From Phycisphaerales bacterium (GTDB lineage: Bacteria > Planctomycetota > Phycisphaerae > Phycisphaerales > UBA1924), in NCBI GenBank assembly GCA_020850415.1, contig JADZER010000010.1, forward strand, positions 1 through 64,000: a stretch of 64,000 bases of DNA, read 5' to 3'. Positions 34,748 to 43,582 of this stretch are shown one piece after another. Positions within the stretch are counted from its first letter, which is position 1. Each line of letters opens with the position of its first letter. The position numbers were made by a program, and so were the translations under genes. Under the pieces are notes generated by a model. That model saw only the letters and a program-made list of their open reading frames with translations, was not told where the DNA came from and did no database searches.

Positions 34748-35934
34748 CGCGGTTCCTTCTTCCTCGGCGTTTCCGCCGGCTGCGCGCCGAGCACATCGAG
34801 CTCGGTCAGTCGCGTGCGCACCAGCTCGCGCAGTTGCGCCGCGGTTCGATTGTAAACCTCCTGGGGCAGTCCGACCGGGTCGGGGACATCTTGCGCGCCG
34901 GGGTCGAGGGGCATGGTGCGTGTTGCGGCGGAGGGGTCGAGGGCGACCACCTCGTCCCGGTGCCAGTCGCTCATGGTGAAGATCGCGTCGGACTCGGCGA
35001 CGAGTGATCTGGTGAGTGGTCGTGAGCGGTGGGGGAGCGGCTCGACGCCCAGCTCGCGCAGGGCCACGCCGGTCTGGGGGGAGGCCGGGGCGCCGGAGGC
35101 GGCGTTGGTCCCCGCGGAGACCAGGGTGACGGTGACGGGTGAGCCCGTGGTTTCGGCGGGGCTTTCCTCCAGCATGCTTCGGGCGATGGCCTCGGCCATG
35201 GGGCTGCGGCAGGTGTTGCCGGTGCAGACAAAGAGGATCTGCATCTTGGCGTGTTTGGCGATCATGCGCGCGTCGTAGGCGCCTTCGCCGTCGAGGACAT
35301 ACCCGCCGTCGGGCAGCAGGCGCACCGCGGTGGAGTTGACCCCGAACTTGCACGGGCCCTCGTCGATGACGAACCCGATGCCGGCGTCGGCGGCCTTGTT
35401 GTCGGCGAGGGCGGCGTCGGTGGTGCGGTCGGGGGCCCAGCCGGCGGTGGAGAGCCTGAAGGCCGCGGCGTGGACGCCGGCGAGCTCGAGCACCCGCTGG
35501 GTCGTGGCGAGGGCGGGCACGCGGACGAGCAGGTGCATGCCATCGTCGGTGACGCCCGGGGGCGTGTTCAGGGCTTTGAGCGCTCTGGCCCGCTGGGCGG
35601 CGGTGAGCGGGAGCTTGAACTGCACCGGCCCGGGGAGGAGCCGGCGCATGAGCATCCGGTGGAAGGCCAGGGGCACGGGTACGGCGTCGAACACCGCGCC
35701 GACGGAGGGGGCGTGCCAGGTGTACCAGTACGGGGCGGCCGGTTGGTCGGCCGGCTTGGTGAAGCGGTCGAGCCGGGCGAGGGTCTCGGGGTTGCTCATG
35801 TCCCCGAACACGCCGTAGACGGTCTCGGTCGGCAGGATCACCAGCCCGCCGGCGCGCAGGGCGTCGGCCGCTTGGCGTTCGACGCGGTCCCGTTCCGCCG
35901 GGGTTGTCTGGATTCCAAGGGTGGCGACGACCAC
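34744..35934 (-). CDS. fusion of Sua5/YrdC-like domain and YwlE-type (LMW-PTP fold) phosphatase
   Basis: In this 396-residue protein, residues ~10-225 are a YrdC-like fold (LVILPTETVYGVFGDM, LLPGPVQFKL, DEGPCKFGVNSTAVRLL). The usual Ser-Ala-Asn motif and the KxR motif near residue 50 are not evident, so tRNA threonylcarbamoylation activity is uncertain. Residues ~231-396 are a low-molecular-weight phosphatase with the P-loop CTGNTCRSPMAE (Cys ~237) and the general-acid DPVG segment. The Thr in the loop is the residue that makes B. subtilis YwlE a protein-arginine phosphatase rather than a tyrosine phosphatase. The start is GTG at 35934 with GGAGG five nt upstream. It overlaps rpiB by 4 nt. 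Confidence 0.85.
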   Translation of the reverse strand: MVVATLGIQTTPAERDRVERQAADALRAGGLVILPTETVYGVFGDMSNPETLARLDRFTKPADQPAAPYWYTWHAPSVGAVFDAVPVPLAFHRMLMRRLLPGPVQFKLPLTAAQRARALKALNTPPGVTDDGMHLLVRVPALATTQRVLELAGVHAAAFRLSTAGWAPDRTTDAALADNKAADAGIGFVIDEGPCKFGVNSTAVRLLPDGGYVLDGEGAYDARMIAKHAKMQILFVCTGNTCRSPMAEAIARSMLEESPAETTGSPVTVTLVSAGTNAASGAPASPQTGVALRELGVEPLPHRSRPLTRSLVAESDAIFTMSDWHRDEVVALDPSAATRTMPLDPGAQDVPDPVGLPQEVYNRTAAQLRELVRTRLTELDVLGAQPAETPRKKEPR

Positions 35935-36329
35935 GGATGCCTCCGGCTCCCTCCCCGCGGCGGAGCGGGGAGGGCGATGGTATCGCTCGGGGTTGGGCCG
36001 GGGCGTACCGCGATCGGGGCGAATGTTGGTCGTTTCTCGGGGGCTCGCCCCGAACAGAATAGGTACATTCCCGGATCTGTCGGGGATCGATCCTCGGGGG
36101 TGGTCGAGGTGCATTACACTTGGCCCGGGCCGGTGTTCCCGGCTTTTGGCTATCGCCGGGCAACACCGGCGGGCGGTTGAACGAATCGGAAGGCGTGCCG
36201 GGCCCGCGGGTCGCGCGGGTGCGGCGTGTCGGTGTCTGTCCGCCGGCGACCGCCGGCCTATCCGCACAAGGTCCGCCCTGGGGGAAGTTCGCCGGGCGAT
36301 CCGCGCACGAGTCGCATCGAGGAGAGGTC
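35935..36329. other. divergent intergenic region Sua5-fusion / prepilin
   Basis: This 395-nt stretch should contain both divergent promoters, but I cannot point to convincing hexamers. It holds a perfect inverted repeat just upstream of the GTG start. The remainder is weakly open in one frame but lacks coding character. Confidence 0.5.
35949..35974. repeat. inverted repeat in the leader of the Sua5/phosphatase gene
   Basis: CCCTCCCCGC and GCGGGGAGGG form perfect 10-nt arms around a 6-nt loop, 15 nt upstream of the GTG start. If transcribed it would place a stable hairpin next to the ribosome binding site. It also resembles dispersed GC-rich palindromes. Confidence 0.55.
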
Positions 36330-37403
36330 ATGTCCGCAGCCACGCTCCGAACCACCAAGCCGGGCTTCTCGCTCATCGAGCTGCTCATTGTCATCCTGAT
36401 CATCGCGTTGGTGATCGCGATCATCGTGCCGGCGCTGGGCGGGGCGCGGACGGCCGCGCGCAAGGTCTCGACGCAGGCCCTGGTCTCCCAGGTGACCAAC
36501 GGCGTCGAGCAGTTTGCGCAGGACCACGGCGGGGCGATGCCCGGATATTTCTCGGCCAGGGACATGGGCGGGCTGCGCAACGCGCCGGGCAACCGCGGCG
36601 GGTTCACGGCGATGGAGAACGCGCTGCTGGATCTTGTCGCGGCGGATGCGATCGTGGGCGAGGCCGGGCCGGGGGATAGTGGCGGCAGCAGCGGGGCCAA
36701 CATCCTCGGCAGCGTGGGCCCGATGGGGACGGCCGGCGGGAAGACCCAGCCGCGGAACCTCAAGGTTGATCTGGACCTCATCGGGATCGAGGGCTCGTAC
36801 CTGGAGATGGACGCCGACTCGCTCAAGGCCGCGGAGGGACAGGAAGCCAGCAAGGAACACAAGGCGTTCCCGGATATCGTGGATTCGTTCGGGAACCCGC
36901 TGCTGGCGTGGGTGGAGGACCCGATGGCGCCGCGGATCCCGGCGAGCGAGGCGGAGTTTGCGGCTGAGGATGCTCAGAGCGCCAGTTTCGCCCGGTACTA
37001 CTGGAACAGCAACGGGGCATGGCTGAGCGCGAAGGCCATGGGCAGGGACGGGCGCGACCAGAGCTCGGGGCTGCTTGCGGACCCCACGAAGGCTGAGATG
37101 ACGCTGACGGCGGTGCTCGGCAACCCGAACTTTCCGACGCCGACCGACTACGACGCCTCGGATGTGCTCCCGGGCGCGAGCCGGGGCGGGTTTGTCGTGC
37201 ACTCGGCGGGCGCCGACGGCGTCTTTATCAGCCTGAAGGACAACGGGGCCCGGGCTATCGGCGTGACCGGCGCGGACGATCTGGAGTACGCGCGCAACTT
37301 CTTTACCGGGCAGGGCGGGCGCTGGACCGACGACAAGGGGCTGCCCAGCACCATCGACCTTATTCAGGACTTCGACGACCTGATCGGCAGCACGAGCAAC
37401 TGA
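36330..37403 (+). CDS. type IV pilin-like protein with prepilin cleavage motif
   Basis: The 357-residue protein has a short basic leader and a class III prepilin signal: cleavage between Gly12 and Phe13 in KPGFSLIELLIVILI, then a hydrophobic helix to ~35. The C-terminal body (~60-357) is not a recognised pilin head; it has Gly/Asp-rich segments and resembles planctomycete proteins carrying only the prepilin N-terminal motif. Export would need a prepilin peptidase (not in the window) and a type II or type IV system such as the one represented by gspD and gspE. The ATG at 36330 follows GGAGAGG. A terminator-like stem follows the stop. Confidence 0.85.
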   Translation: MSAATLRTTKPGFSLIELLIVILIIALVIAIIVPALGGARTAARKVSTQALVSQVTNGVEQFAQDHGGAMPGYFSARDMGGLRNAPGNRGGFTAMENALLDLVAADAIVGEAGPGDSGGSSGANILGSVGPMGTAGGKTQPRNLKVDLDLIGIEGSYLEMDADSLKAAEGQEASKEHKAFPDIVDSFGNPLLAWVEDPMAPRIPASEAEFAAEDAQSASFARYYWNSNGAWLSAKAMGRDGRDQSSGLLADPTKAEMTLTAVLGNPNFPTPTDYDASDVLPGASRGGFVVHSAGADGVFISLKDNGARAIGVTGADDLEYARNFFTGQGGRWTDDKGLPSTIDLIQDFDDLIGSTSN

Positions 37404-37406
37404 TTC

Positions 37407-37428
37407 CCGGCCCCGCTGGGGGCCGGTT
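37407..37428 (+). terminator. terminator-like hairpin after the pilin-like gene
   Basis: CCGGCCCC and GGGGCCGG form an 8-bp perfect stem with a GCTG loop directly after the stop at 37403. Only TT follows, so termination may be partial and allow comEC expression. Confidence 0.5.
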
Positions 37429-37457
37429 GCGGTGCTCGACTTGACGCGCCCGCGCAG

Positions 37458-39995
37458 ATGCGCGAGGCTGTCTGGGTGCTGTTCGACGGTGACCAAGCCG
37501 GGGCGACAACCCCCGCCGCGTGGCGGGCGACGGGGGCGTTCGCGTGCGCGGCGTTCGGTGAGCTCGCGGCGTTGTGGCTGTGGCGTTCGGGGCACGCGGT
37601 CCCGTCGGTGGTGTGGTGGGGGAGCGCGTTGCTGGTGCTGGCGGTCGGCGCGGCGTGCCGGCGCGGGGCGCCGGCGGCGGTGCTGGGGCTTGCGCTGATG
37701 CTGCTGGTGGGTGGGCGGTTCACCTCGCGGATTCTCGAGCGTCGGGCGGACGATCTGGCGGCGGTGATCCCCGCGCCGGTGGAGCCTGGGGGCGGGTCGA
37801 TCCTGACGGTGGAGGGGGTGGTGGTCGAGGGGCCGGAGCGTCTGTCTTCGGGCGGGGCGTTGGCGGGGTACCGGGTGCTGGGGGAGTCGTTCGGGCTGAC
37901 GGTTGCGGCGCGGGCGGTGGTGGGGGAGTCGGGGGTGATCGGCGTGCGCGGTCGGGTGCGGGTGACGGTGTCGGGCGGGGCGCCGGCGGTCGTGGTGGGG
38001 CAGCGGGTTCGGGTGCAGGGGGTGGCTCGGGCGGTTGAGTCGCCGGGCAACCCCGGGGAGAGCGACGCGCGGCTGTGGGCGGCGCAGGAGGGTCTCGGGG
38101 CTCGGCTGTCGGTGGCGTCGGCGGGGCTGGTGACGGTGCTGGAGCCCGAGCCCGGGGCGCGGGCGTGGGTGGGGCGGGCGTGGCTGACGGGGCGGGCGTG
38201 GCTGCGGGGGCGCGCGGGGGCGGTGTTCGGCGAGGATCCGGACTCTCCCCGGCGGGCGATGCTCGCGGCGTTGATGCTCGGCGAGCGGGAGCGCGCGGGG
38301 GAGGAGGTCCGGAGCGCCTTTGCCCGTCAGGGGCTGGCGCATGTGCTGGCGATCAGCGGGTTTCACCTCGCGGTGATGGCCGGGGCGGCGTTGTTCGTGG
38401 TGCGGCTGACGGGCGATCGGGGGCGTCTGGAGCCGGCGCTGGTCGCGTCGCTGGTGGTGCTCTATGTGGCGCTGCTGCCGGCGCAGGCGCCGATCCTGCG
38501 GTCGGCGGTGATGGTGCTGGCGTGGCTGGGGGCCGAGTCGCTCGGGCGGCGGTACGACAAGCGGGCGCTGCTGGCGTGGGTGGCGATCGCGGTGCTGCTG
38601 GTCCGGCCGATGGACCTGTTCAGCCTGGGGTACCAGCTGACCTTCGGCATCACGGCGGTGCTGGTGTGGTTCGGGTCGGCGGTGCACGAGCGGATGTTCC
38701 CGGCGGCGCTGAGCTTCCGGCGCCACGAGCCGCCGGATGTGTTCCAGGGGCGGTGGTGGGCGCAGCGGGCGACGCAGCTTGTGAGCGCGAGCGTGCTGTG
38801 CTGGCTGGCGGCGACGCCGCTGGCGGCGTGGACGGTCGGGATCGTGAGCCCCGCGGCGGTGGTGGCGACGGTGGTGGTGGTGCCGGCGATCACGGTGCTG
38901 CTGTGGGCGGGGTATGCGGCGATGGTGGTGGGCGTGCTCGTGCCGCCGGCGGGGGGTGTGGCGGCGGTGGTGCTGGGGTGGCTCGCGGGGTTGGTCGTGG
39001 CGGTGGTTGGGGCGTTTGACAGCGTGCCGCTGACGACGGTGTATGTGCCGCGGCTGTCGGTTGGGCTGACGGCGGCGTTGACGGTGCTCGTGCTGGTGTG
39101 GCTGGTGCGCGGGCGGCTGCGGAGCCCCGGGCTTTGGGCGGCGACGCTGGTCGTGGGCGGGTGGTTGGCGGGGGAGCTGTACAACGCCGGGCGGCTGGAG
39201 CGGGGGGTGCTGCTGCGGATCGACACGCTGGATGTGGGCGACGGGACCTGCCACCTGGTGCGCTCCGGGCGGGAGGCGGTGCTGTGGGACTGCGGGTCGC
39301 TGAGCCCGTCGGTGGGGGTGCGGACGATCCCCCGTGCTGTGCGCGCGCTCGGGGCGTGGCGGGTGCGCGAGGTGGTGGTGACGCACCCCAACTACGACCA
39401 TTACTCGGGCCTGGTCGATGTCGCGGGCCCGCTGGGGGTGGAGCGGGTGTCGTTCTCGCGGGCGTTTCTGGCGGCGGCGGCGGGCCGCCCGGGCGGGGCG
39501 GAGGCGGCGTTGGTGGGGGCGCTTCGGGGGCGCGGGATCGAGGTTCGGGAGCTGGCGGCGGGGGCGGAGTTCCGGGTGGGGGCGGCGAGCGTCCGGGTGC
39601 TCTCGCCGCCCGAGCCCTCGCCGTTCGCGTCCGACAACGACAACTCGCTGGTGGCGCGGTTGAGCGTGGTCACGGGCGGGGGCGAGCGCCGGGTGATGCT
39701 GTGCGGCGACATCCAGCGGGGGGCGATCGCGGCGCTGATGACGCCCGGGGCGGACCTGGCGGCCGACATTCTGGAGCTGCCGCACCACGGGAGCGTGCAG
39801 CCGACGGCGATGGCGCTGGTCGAGGCGGTCGGCCCTGGCGTGGTGGTGCAGTCGACCGGGCCGAGCCGGGCGTTGGATGTCCGCTGGAATGCGCACAGGG
39901 AGGGGCGAATGTGGTGGACGACGGCGACGGACGGGGGCGCGTGGGCGGAGATCCGCGGGGATGGGTCGGTCGCAAGCGGGTCGGTGCGGCGATAG
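37458..39995 (+). CDS. comEC: ComEC/Rec2 family DNA uptake channel
   Basis: The 845-residue protein has about ten hydrophobic segments and should move single-stranded DNA across the inner membrane during natural transformation. An N-terminal soluble domain (~60-240) precedes the Competence domain (~260-530) with RSAFARQGLAHVLAISGFHL. The C-terminal metallo-beta-lactamase-like domain (~575-845) has DVGDGTCHLV, VTHPNYDHYSGLVDV and ELPHHGS. The ATG at 37458 is 54 nt after the pilin-like gene, and the UPF0173 gene begins 9 nt after its stop. With gspD/gspE-type genes nearby, competence is plausible but not shown. Confidence 0.93.
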   Translation: MREAVWVLFDGDQAGATTPAAWRATGAFACAAFGELAALWLWRSGHAVPSVVWWGSALLVLAVGAACRRGAPAAVLGLALMLLVGGRFTSRILERRADDLAAVIPAPVEPGGGSILTVEGVVVEGPERLSSGGALAGYRVLGESFGLTVAARAVVGESGVIGVRGRVRVTVSGGAPAVVVGQRVRVQGVARAVESPGNPGESDARLWAAQEGLGARLSVASAGLVTVLEPEPGARAWVGRAWLTGRAWLRGRAGAVFGEDPDSPRRAMLAALMLGERERAGEEVRSAFARQGLAHVLAISGFHLAVMAGAALFVVRLTGDRGRLEPALVASLVVLYVALLPAQAPILRSAVMVLAWLGAESLGRRYDKRALLAWVAIAVLLVRPMDLFSLGYQLTFGITAVLVWFGSAVHERMFPAALSFRRHEPPDVFQGRWWAQRATQLVSASVLCWLAATPLAAWTVGIVSPAAVVATVVVVPAITVLLWAGYAAMVVGVLVPPAGGVAAVVLGWLAGLVVAVVGAFDSVPLTTVYVPRLSVGLTAALTVLVLVWLVRGRLRSPGLWAATLVVGGWLAGELYNAGRLERGVLLRIDTLDVGDGTCHLVRSGREAVLWDCGSLSPSVGVRTIPRAVRALGAWRVREVVVTHPNYDHYSGLVDVAGPLGVERVSFSRAFLAAAAGRPGGAEAALVGALRGRGIEVRELAAGAEFRVGAASVRVLSPPEPSPFASDNDNSLVARLSVVTGGGERRVMLCGDIQRGAIAALMTPGADLAADILELPHHGSVQPTAMALVEAVGPGVVVQSTGPSRALDVRWNAHREGRMWWTTATDGGAWAEIRGDGSVASGSVRR

Positions 39996-40004
39996 ACTGC
40001 GGGC

Positions 40005-40685
40005 ATGAGCGTGACCATCACTTATTTCGGCCACTCCGCGTTCGCGCTCGAGGCGGGCGGCGCGCGCGTGCTGATCGACCCGTTCTTTACCGGCAACCCG
40101 CTCGCGGAGAAGGCGGGGATCGTGGGCGCCGAGCAGCGGGCCGACGCGATCGTGCTCACGCATGGGCACGGCGACCACCTCGGGGACACGGTGCCGATCG
40201 CGAAGCGCACGGGGGCGGCGGTGTTCTGCGCGTGGGAGATCCACGAGTACCTGCACGAGCAGGGGGTGACCAGGACCGAGCCGGGGAACCCGGGGGGGCG
40301 GATCGAGGCGCCGTGGGGCTGGGTCGCGTTCACGCAGGCGTTCCACAGCTCGTCGTTCAACGGGCGGTACATGGGGCAGCCGATGGGCGCGGTGGTGTGC
40401 CTGGGCGGGCGGACGGTGTACCACTGCGGCGACACGGGGTTGTTCTCCGACATGAAGCTGCTGGGCGAGATCTACAGGCCGGATGTGGCGATGGTGCCGA
40501 TCGGGGACCGGTTCACGATGGGCCCGGCCCTGGCGACCCGTGCCGCGGAGCTGATCGCGGCGCCGCTGGTGATCCCGGTGCACTACAAGACCTTCGGGCT
40601 GCTGCGCCAGGACGCGGCGGGGTTTGCGCCGCGGGGGGTTGAGGTCCGGGAGCTGGGGGCGGGGGAGTCGCTGAGGCTGGGCTGA
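40005..40685 (+). CDS. UPF0173 family metal-dependent hydrolase
   Basis: This 226-residue protein has the metallo-beta-lactamase fold of the UPF0173/YtkL family: GHSAF near residue 10, LIDPFFTGNP (~23-32), the metal-binding THGHGDHLGD (~52-61) and YHCGDTGLFSDM later. The final histidine motif IPVHYKTF is present. The physiological substrate is not known for the family. It follows comEC by 9 nt and is probably cotranscribed. Length is normal for the family. Confidence 0.92.
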   Translation: MSVTITYFGHSAFALEAGGARVLIDPFFTGNPLAEKAGIVGAEQRADAIVLTHGHGDHLGDTVPIAKRTGAAVFCAWEIHEYLHEQGVTRTEPGNPGGRIEAPWGWVAFTQAFHSSSFNGRYMGQPMGAVVCLGGRTVYHCGDTGLFSDMKLLGEIYRPDVAMVPIGDRFTMGPALATRAAELIAAPLVIPVHYKTFGLLRQDAAGFAPRGVEVRELGAGESLRLG

Positions 40686-40804
40686 GCGGGGGGGCGGCTG
40701 CAACCGGCGGATCGGGGCTCCGGTAGACAAGCTGAGGGGCGGACCGGCTGCCGCGGGCGGCGGGGACCGGAGGCATCGTGCTGCGAAGCGCACGGGAGGT
40801 TGTC

Positions 40805-41929
40805 ATGTCGCGTTTGTCGGTGATGAGCGGTTCCGTTGTGATCCTGGCGGTTGCGGGTGCTGCGTGTGGCCAGGGGTGTACGCCGCCGCTGCTGGGCGCA
40901 GTGGAACCCGCGGACACCCCGAATCGGATCGTGGTGGAAGGGGGCACGGCGTACGCCGCGGCGCTGCTGCGCGGGGTTGTGGCGGTCGATATCTCGGACC
41001 CGATGGCGCCGGTGGTCTTGGGGGGGTTCGATACGCCGGGCACGGCGGTGGGCGTGGCGTGCGATGGCACGACGGTGTTCGTCGCGAACGGCAGCGAGGG
41101 GGTCTACATACTCGACGCCAGCGACCCGGGGCAGATGCAGCTCCTGAGCCAGTTTGTGACGAGCGCGCCAGCGTATGACATCAAGGTCGTGGGGTCGGTC
41201 GCGTATGTCGGTGTGTACACGCACGGGCTGCAGGTGGTGGATGTAGGTGATCCGACGGCGCCGGCGCTGTTGGGTGAGATCGACACGACCGGGGTGTACG
41301 GCCTCGCGGTGGGCGAGGGGCTGGTCTATGTCGCGGACGGCGCGGGGGGGCTACGGGTGATCGATGTGTCTGATCCGACGGACCCGGTGTTGGTCGGTTC
41401 ACTGGCGATTCAGTCGCGTGCGTGGTGGGTCGATCTGTTCGGCGATCGCGTGCTTGTGGCGACCGACCAGGAGGGGCTGTTGGTTGTCGATGTGTCGGAC
41501 CCGCACGCTCCGTTCGTGGAAGGGGTATACCAGGCGACGAGCGTGGCGTTCGCGGTCGACGCGGCCAGGCGGGTGGCGTTGGTCGGGGTTGGTCAGACGC
41601 TGGAGATGGTGGACCTCGCCGACCCGGCGGCGCCGCGCCGGCTGGGTCTGGCCGGGACGCTGGACGAGAGCCTCGCGGTGACGCTGGCGGGCGACCTGTG
41701 TCTTGTGGGTGTGGGGATCCGCGACGACGCGATGCAGGTGTTCGAGTTCTCAGGCTGTGTCCCCTGTCCGGCGGACTTCGACCGTAACAGCGTGGTCGAT
41801 ACGCGTGATGCGGTGGGGTTCCTGCACGGGTGGGCGCAGGGCGAGCCGTGGGGCGATTTCGACGCGGATGGTGCGCTGACGACGGCGGATGTGATAGCGT
41901 TCTTGAACGCGTGGTCGGTGGGCTGCTAG
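40805..41929 (+). CDS. secreted LVIVD-type beta-propeller protein with GC-type dockerin domain
   Basis: The 374-residue protein has a signal peptide (~1-22) and then about seven ~42-residue repeats of LVIVD type (GGLRVIDVSDPTDPVLVGSL, HGLQVVDVGDPTAPALLGEI), expected to form a beta-propeller. The last 54 residues are a dockerin-like domain running from CPADFD to the terminal SVGC. This copy is the most divergent of the twelve in the window: both calcium loops are altered (DRNSVV and DADGAL). The ATG at 40805 is preferred to a GTG at 40778. It is probably exported; the ligand is unknown. Confidence 0.87.
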   Translation: MSRLSVMSGSVVILAVAGAACGQGCTPPLLGAVEPADTPNRIVVEGGTAYAAALLRGVVAVDISDPMAPVVLGGFDTPGTAVGVACDGTTVFVANGSEGVYILDASDPGQMQLLSQFVTSAPAYDIKVVGSVAYVGVYTHGLQVVDVGDPTAPALLGEIDTTGVYGLAVGEGLVYVADGAGGLRVIDVSDPTDPVLVGSLAIQSRAWWVDLFGDRVLVATDQEGLLVVDVSDPHAPFVEGVYQATSVAFAVDAARRVALVGVGQTLEMVDLADPAAPRRLGLAGTLDESLAVTLAGDLCLVGVGIRDDAMQVFEFSGCVPCPADFDRNSVVDTRDAVGFLHGWAQGEPWGDFDADGALTTADVIAFLNAWSVGC

Positions 41930-41968
41930 GCCGGGGCGTGGGATCCGCGGGTTCGGGGCCTCCGGGTA

Positions 41969-41997
41969 TTGTCCGGGGGGCCCCGTCGTGGTAGCGT
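41969..41997 (+). promoter_or_regulatory. possible sigma-70-type promoter
   Basis: TTGTCC and TAGCGT are separated by 17 nt, ending 40 nt upstream of the ATG at 42038. GGGAGGAG precedes that ATG. Confidence 0.4.
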
Positions 41998-42037
41998 GTC
42001 GGCTGCGGGCCGGGTGTGGCCCGGGAGGAGAGCCGTC

Positions 42038-43282
42038 ATGCGGACCCACTTTCTGAGCATGGTTGTCGGCGCGCTCGCCGGCGCCGCGGCCGGACAGACT
42101 GACTTCCCGACGATCTTTCTGGTGCACAATGTGAGCGACTCGGTGGTGGCGTACCGGGTCGGGGCGGATGGGACGCCGACGCAGGTGGGGTTCGTGGATG
42201 TGTCGGACTGGCCGACGGATATCGCGGTCTCGCCGGGCGGGTCGCGTCTGGCGCTGACGCACGCGACGAGCAACACGGTCGAGGTGCTGACGGTCCTCGC
42301 GGTGGCGGCGGACGGGGGGCTGACGAAGGTGGCGGAGTTCCCGATCCCCGACTCGCCGCTGGCGGTGGATTGGATCGGGGATGATGTTGTGGCGGTGGCG
42401 TCGTCGGTGTATGGGAGCAGTTCTTTCCGCACCTATCGGTATGCGGAGGACCCGGCGCCGACGCTGACGCTGCTGGACACGGAGACGCCCGGGGGGTTCC
42501 TGACGGCGCTGGAGCCGAGCGCGGGCCGGGGCGTGCTGTACGCGAACGACTCGGCGGGGAACGCGGTGCGTGCGTACACGGTCAACGCCGACGGCACGGT
42601 GGACGCGCTGAGCCTGACGGGCACGGGGCTGTACCCGATCGATATCAAGCTGACGCCGGACGGCTCGCGGATGTACGCGGGGTGCGGGATCTCGGGCACG
42701 GGCGGCAACATGCTGGGGCTTGATGTGAACCCCGACGGGACGCTGTCGCTGCACGACGGGCCGTACGAGAGCGCCGGGCGTTCGCCGGCGTACCTCTGCC
42801 CGACGGGCGACGGGGGGTACCTGTTCGTCGGGCACGGGACGGACGCGACGGTGCGGAGCTTCGCGATCGACCCCTCGACCGGGGCGCTGAGCGCGACGGG
42901 CTACTCGTTCGATGTCGGGCTGCAGGGGACGATCGGGGATGTGGTGGAGGTGAACGGGTTCGTGTACATCACGGACGAGTCGACCGCGACGGACGGGGTG
43001 TACGGGCTGTACTCGTTCGCGCTGAACCCCGACGGGTCGCTGACGCAGAACGGTCCGATCCTGGAGACGCCGGGCACGCGCCCGGAGACGATGGTGGTGT
43101 GGGACCCCGGCGCGGGGTGCGACGCGGACTTCAACGGCGACGGGAGCGTGAACACGCTGGATGTGCTGGCGTTCCTGAACGCGTGGGGCTCGGGCGACCC
43201 GCGGGGCGATTTCAACGGCGATGGTTCGATCAACACGCTCGATGTGCTGGCGTTCTTGAACGCGTGGGGCGCCGGCTGCTAG
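42038..43282 (+). CDS. secreted lactonase-like beta-propeller protein with GC-type dockerin domain
   Basis: The 414-residue protein has a signal peptide (~1-20) and a seven-bladed-propeller-like body resembling 6-phosphogluconolactonase/YncE relatives (NVSDSVVAYRVGADGTPTQV, DIAVSPGGSRLALTHATSNT, DIKLTPDGSRMYAGCGIS). Catalytic activity is not predicted. The last 54 residues are the dockerin-like domain (CDADFNGDG to WGAGC). Its DNA shares 98 identical nt with the gene ending at 58759. The ATG at 42038 follows GGGAGGAG. Confidence 0.88.
   Translation: MRTHFLSMVVGALAGAAAGQTDFPTIFLVHNVSDSVVAYRVGADGTPTQVGFVDVSDWPTDIAVSPGGSRLALTHATSNTVEVLTVLAVAADGGLTKVAEFPIPDSPLAVDWIGDDVVAVASSVYGSSSFRTYRYAEDPAPTLTLLDTETPGGFLTALEPSAGRGVLYANDSAGNAVRAYTVNADGTVDALSLTGTGLYPIDIKLTPDGSRMYAGCGISGTGGNMLGLDVNPDGTLSLHDGPYESAGRSPAYLCPTGDGGYLFVGHGTDATVRSFAIDPSTGALSATGYSFDVGLQGTIGDVVEVNGFVYITDESTATDGVYGLYSFALNPDGSLTQNGPILETPGTRPETMVVWDPGAGCDADFNGDGSVNTLDVLAFLNAWGSGDPRGDFNGDGSINTLDVLAFLNAWGAGC
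43127..43224 (+). repeat. 98-nt exact repeat in dockerin-coding DNA (copy 1)
   Basis: This stretch is identical, synonymous positions included, to 58604-58701. It covers the first EF-hand-like loop, the NAW linker and the start of the second loop. Confidence 0.85.
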
Positions 43283-43582
43283 CCGCGGCCACCGGTGATG
43301 GTCCGAAGCTGCGGGGCCTGCGCCCGGGCTCCGCGAGGGGAGATCGGAGCATGTCCGTGGATGAGGGGCCAGATTCGCCGTTTGTGTGGTGCATGGCCAC
43401 GGCCTCCGGGCTGCGATCGGGGCCTGGCGATTGAAGGTCGTGGTGCGCCGGGGGCTGAGTCCTTGCGTGAATCTCGTTTCCGTGCTACCCTCTGCGGGAA
43501 GCCATACGCCCGAGCGCGATAGACCCCGCGGTGGCTGGCGGGGCGTTGGGACACACGCGAGCGCTCGGGGGAGGACGGACAA
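43283..43582. other. intergenic region before the 14-repeat propeller gene
   Basis: This 300-nt stretch has no supported gene. A possible promoter lies at 43463-43491. Short ORFs on both strands here lack coding character. Confidence 0.5.
43463..43491 (+). promoter_or_regulatory. possible sigma-70-type promoter
   Basis: TTGCGT and TACCCT are separated by 17 nt, about 90 nt upstream of the ATG at 43583. Confidence 0.35.

Noticed and set aside
34744..36267. Upstream extension of the Sua5/phosphatase fusion to 507 residues
   Set aside because: The added N-terminal sequence crosses an inverted repeat and has no domain character. A GTG with a good ribosome binding site lies at 35934.
36258..40793. 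1511-residue open frame on the minus strand
   Set aside because: It runs antisense across the pilin-like gene, comEC and the UPF0173 gene, which are all supported by motifs; there is no recognisable domain.
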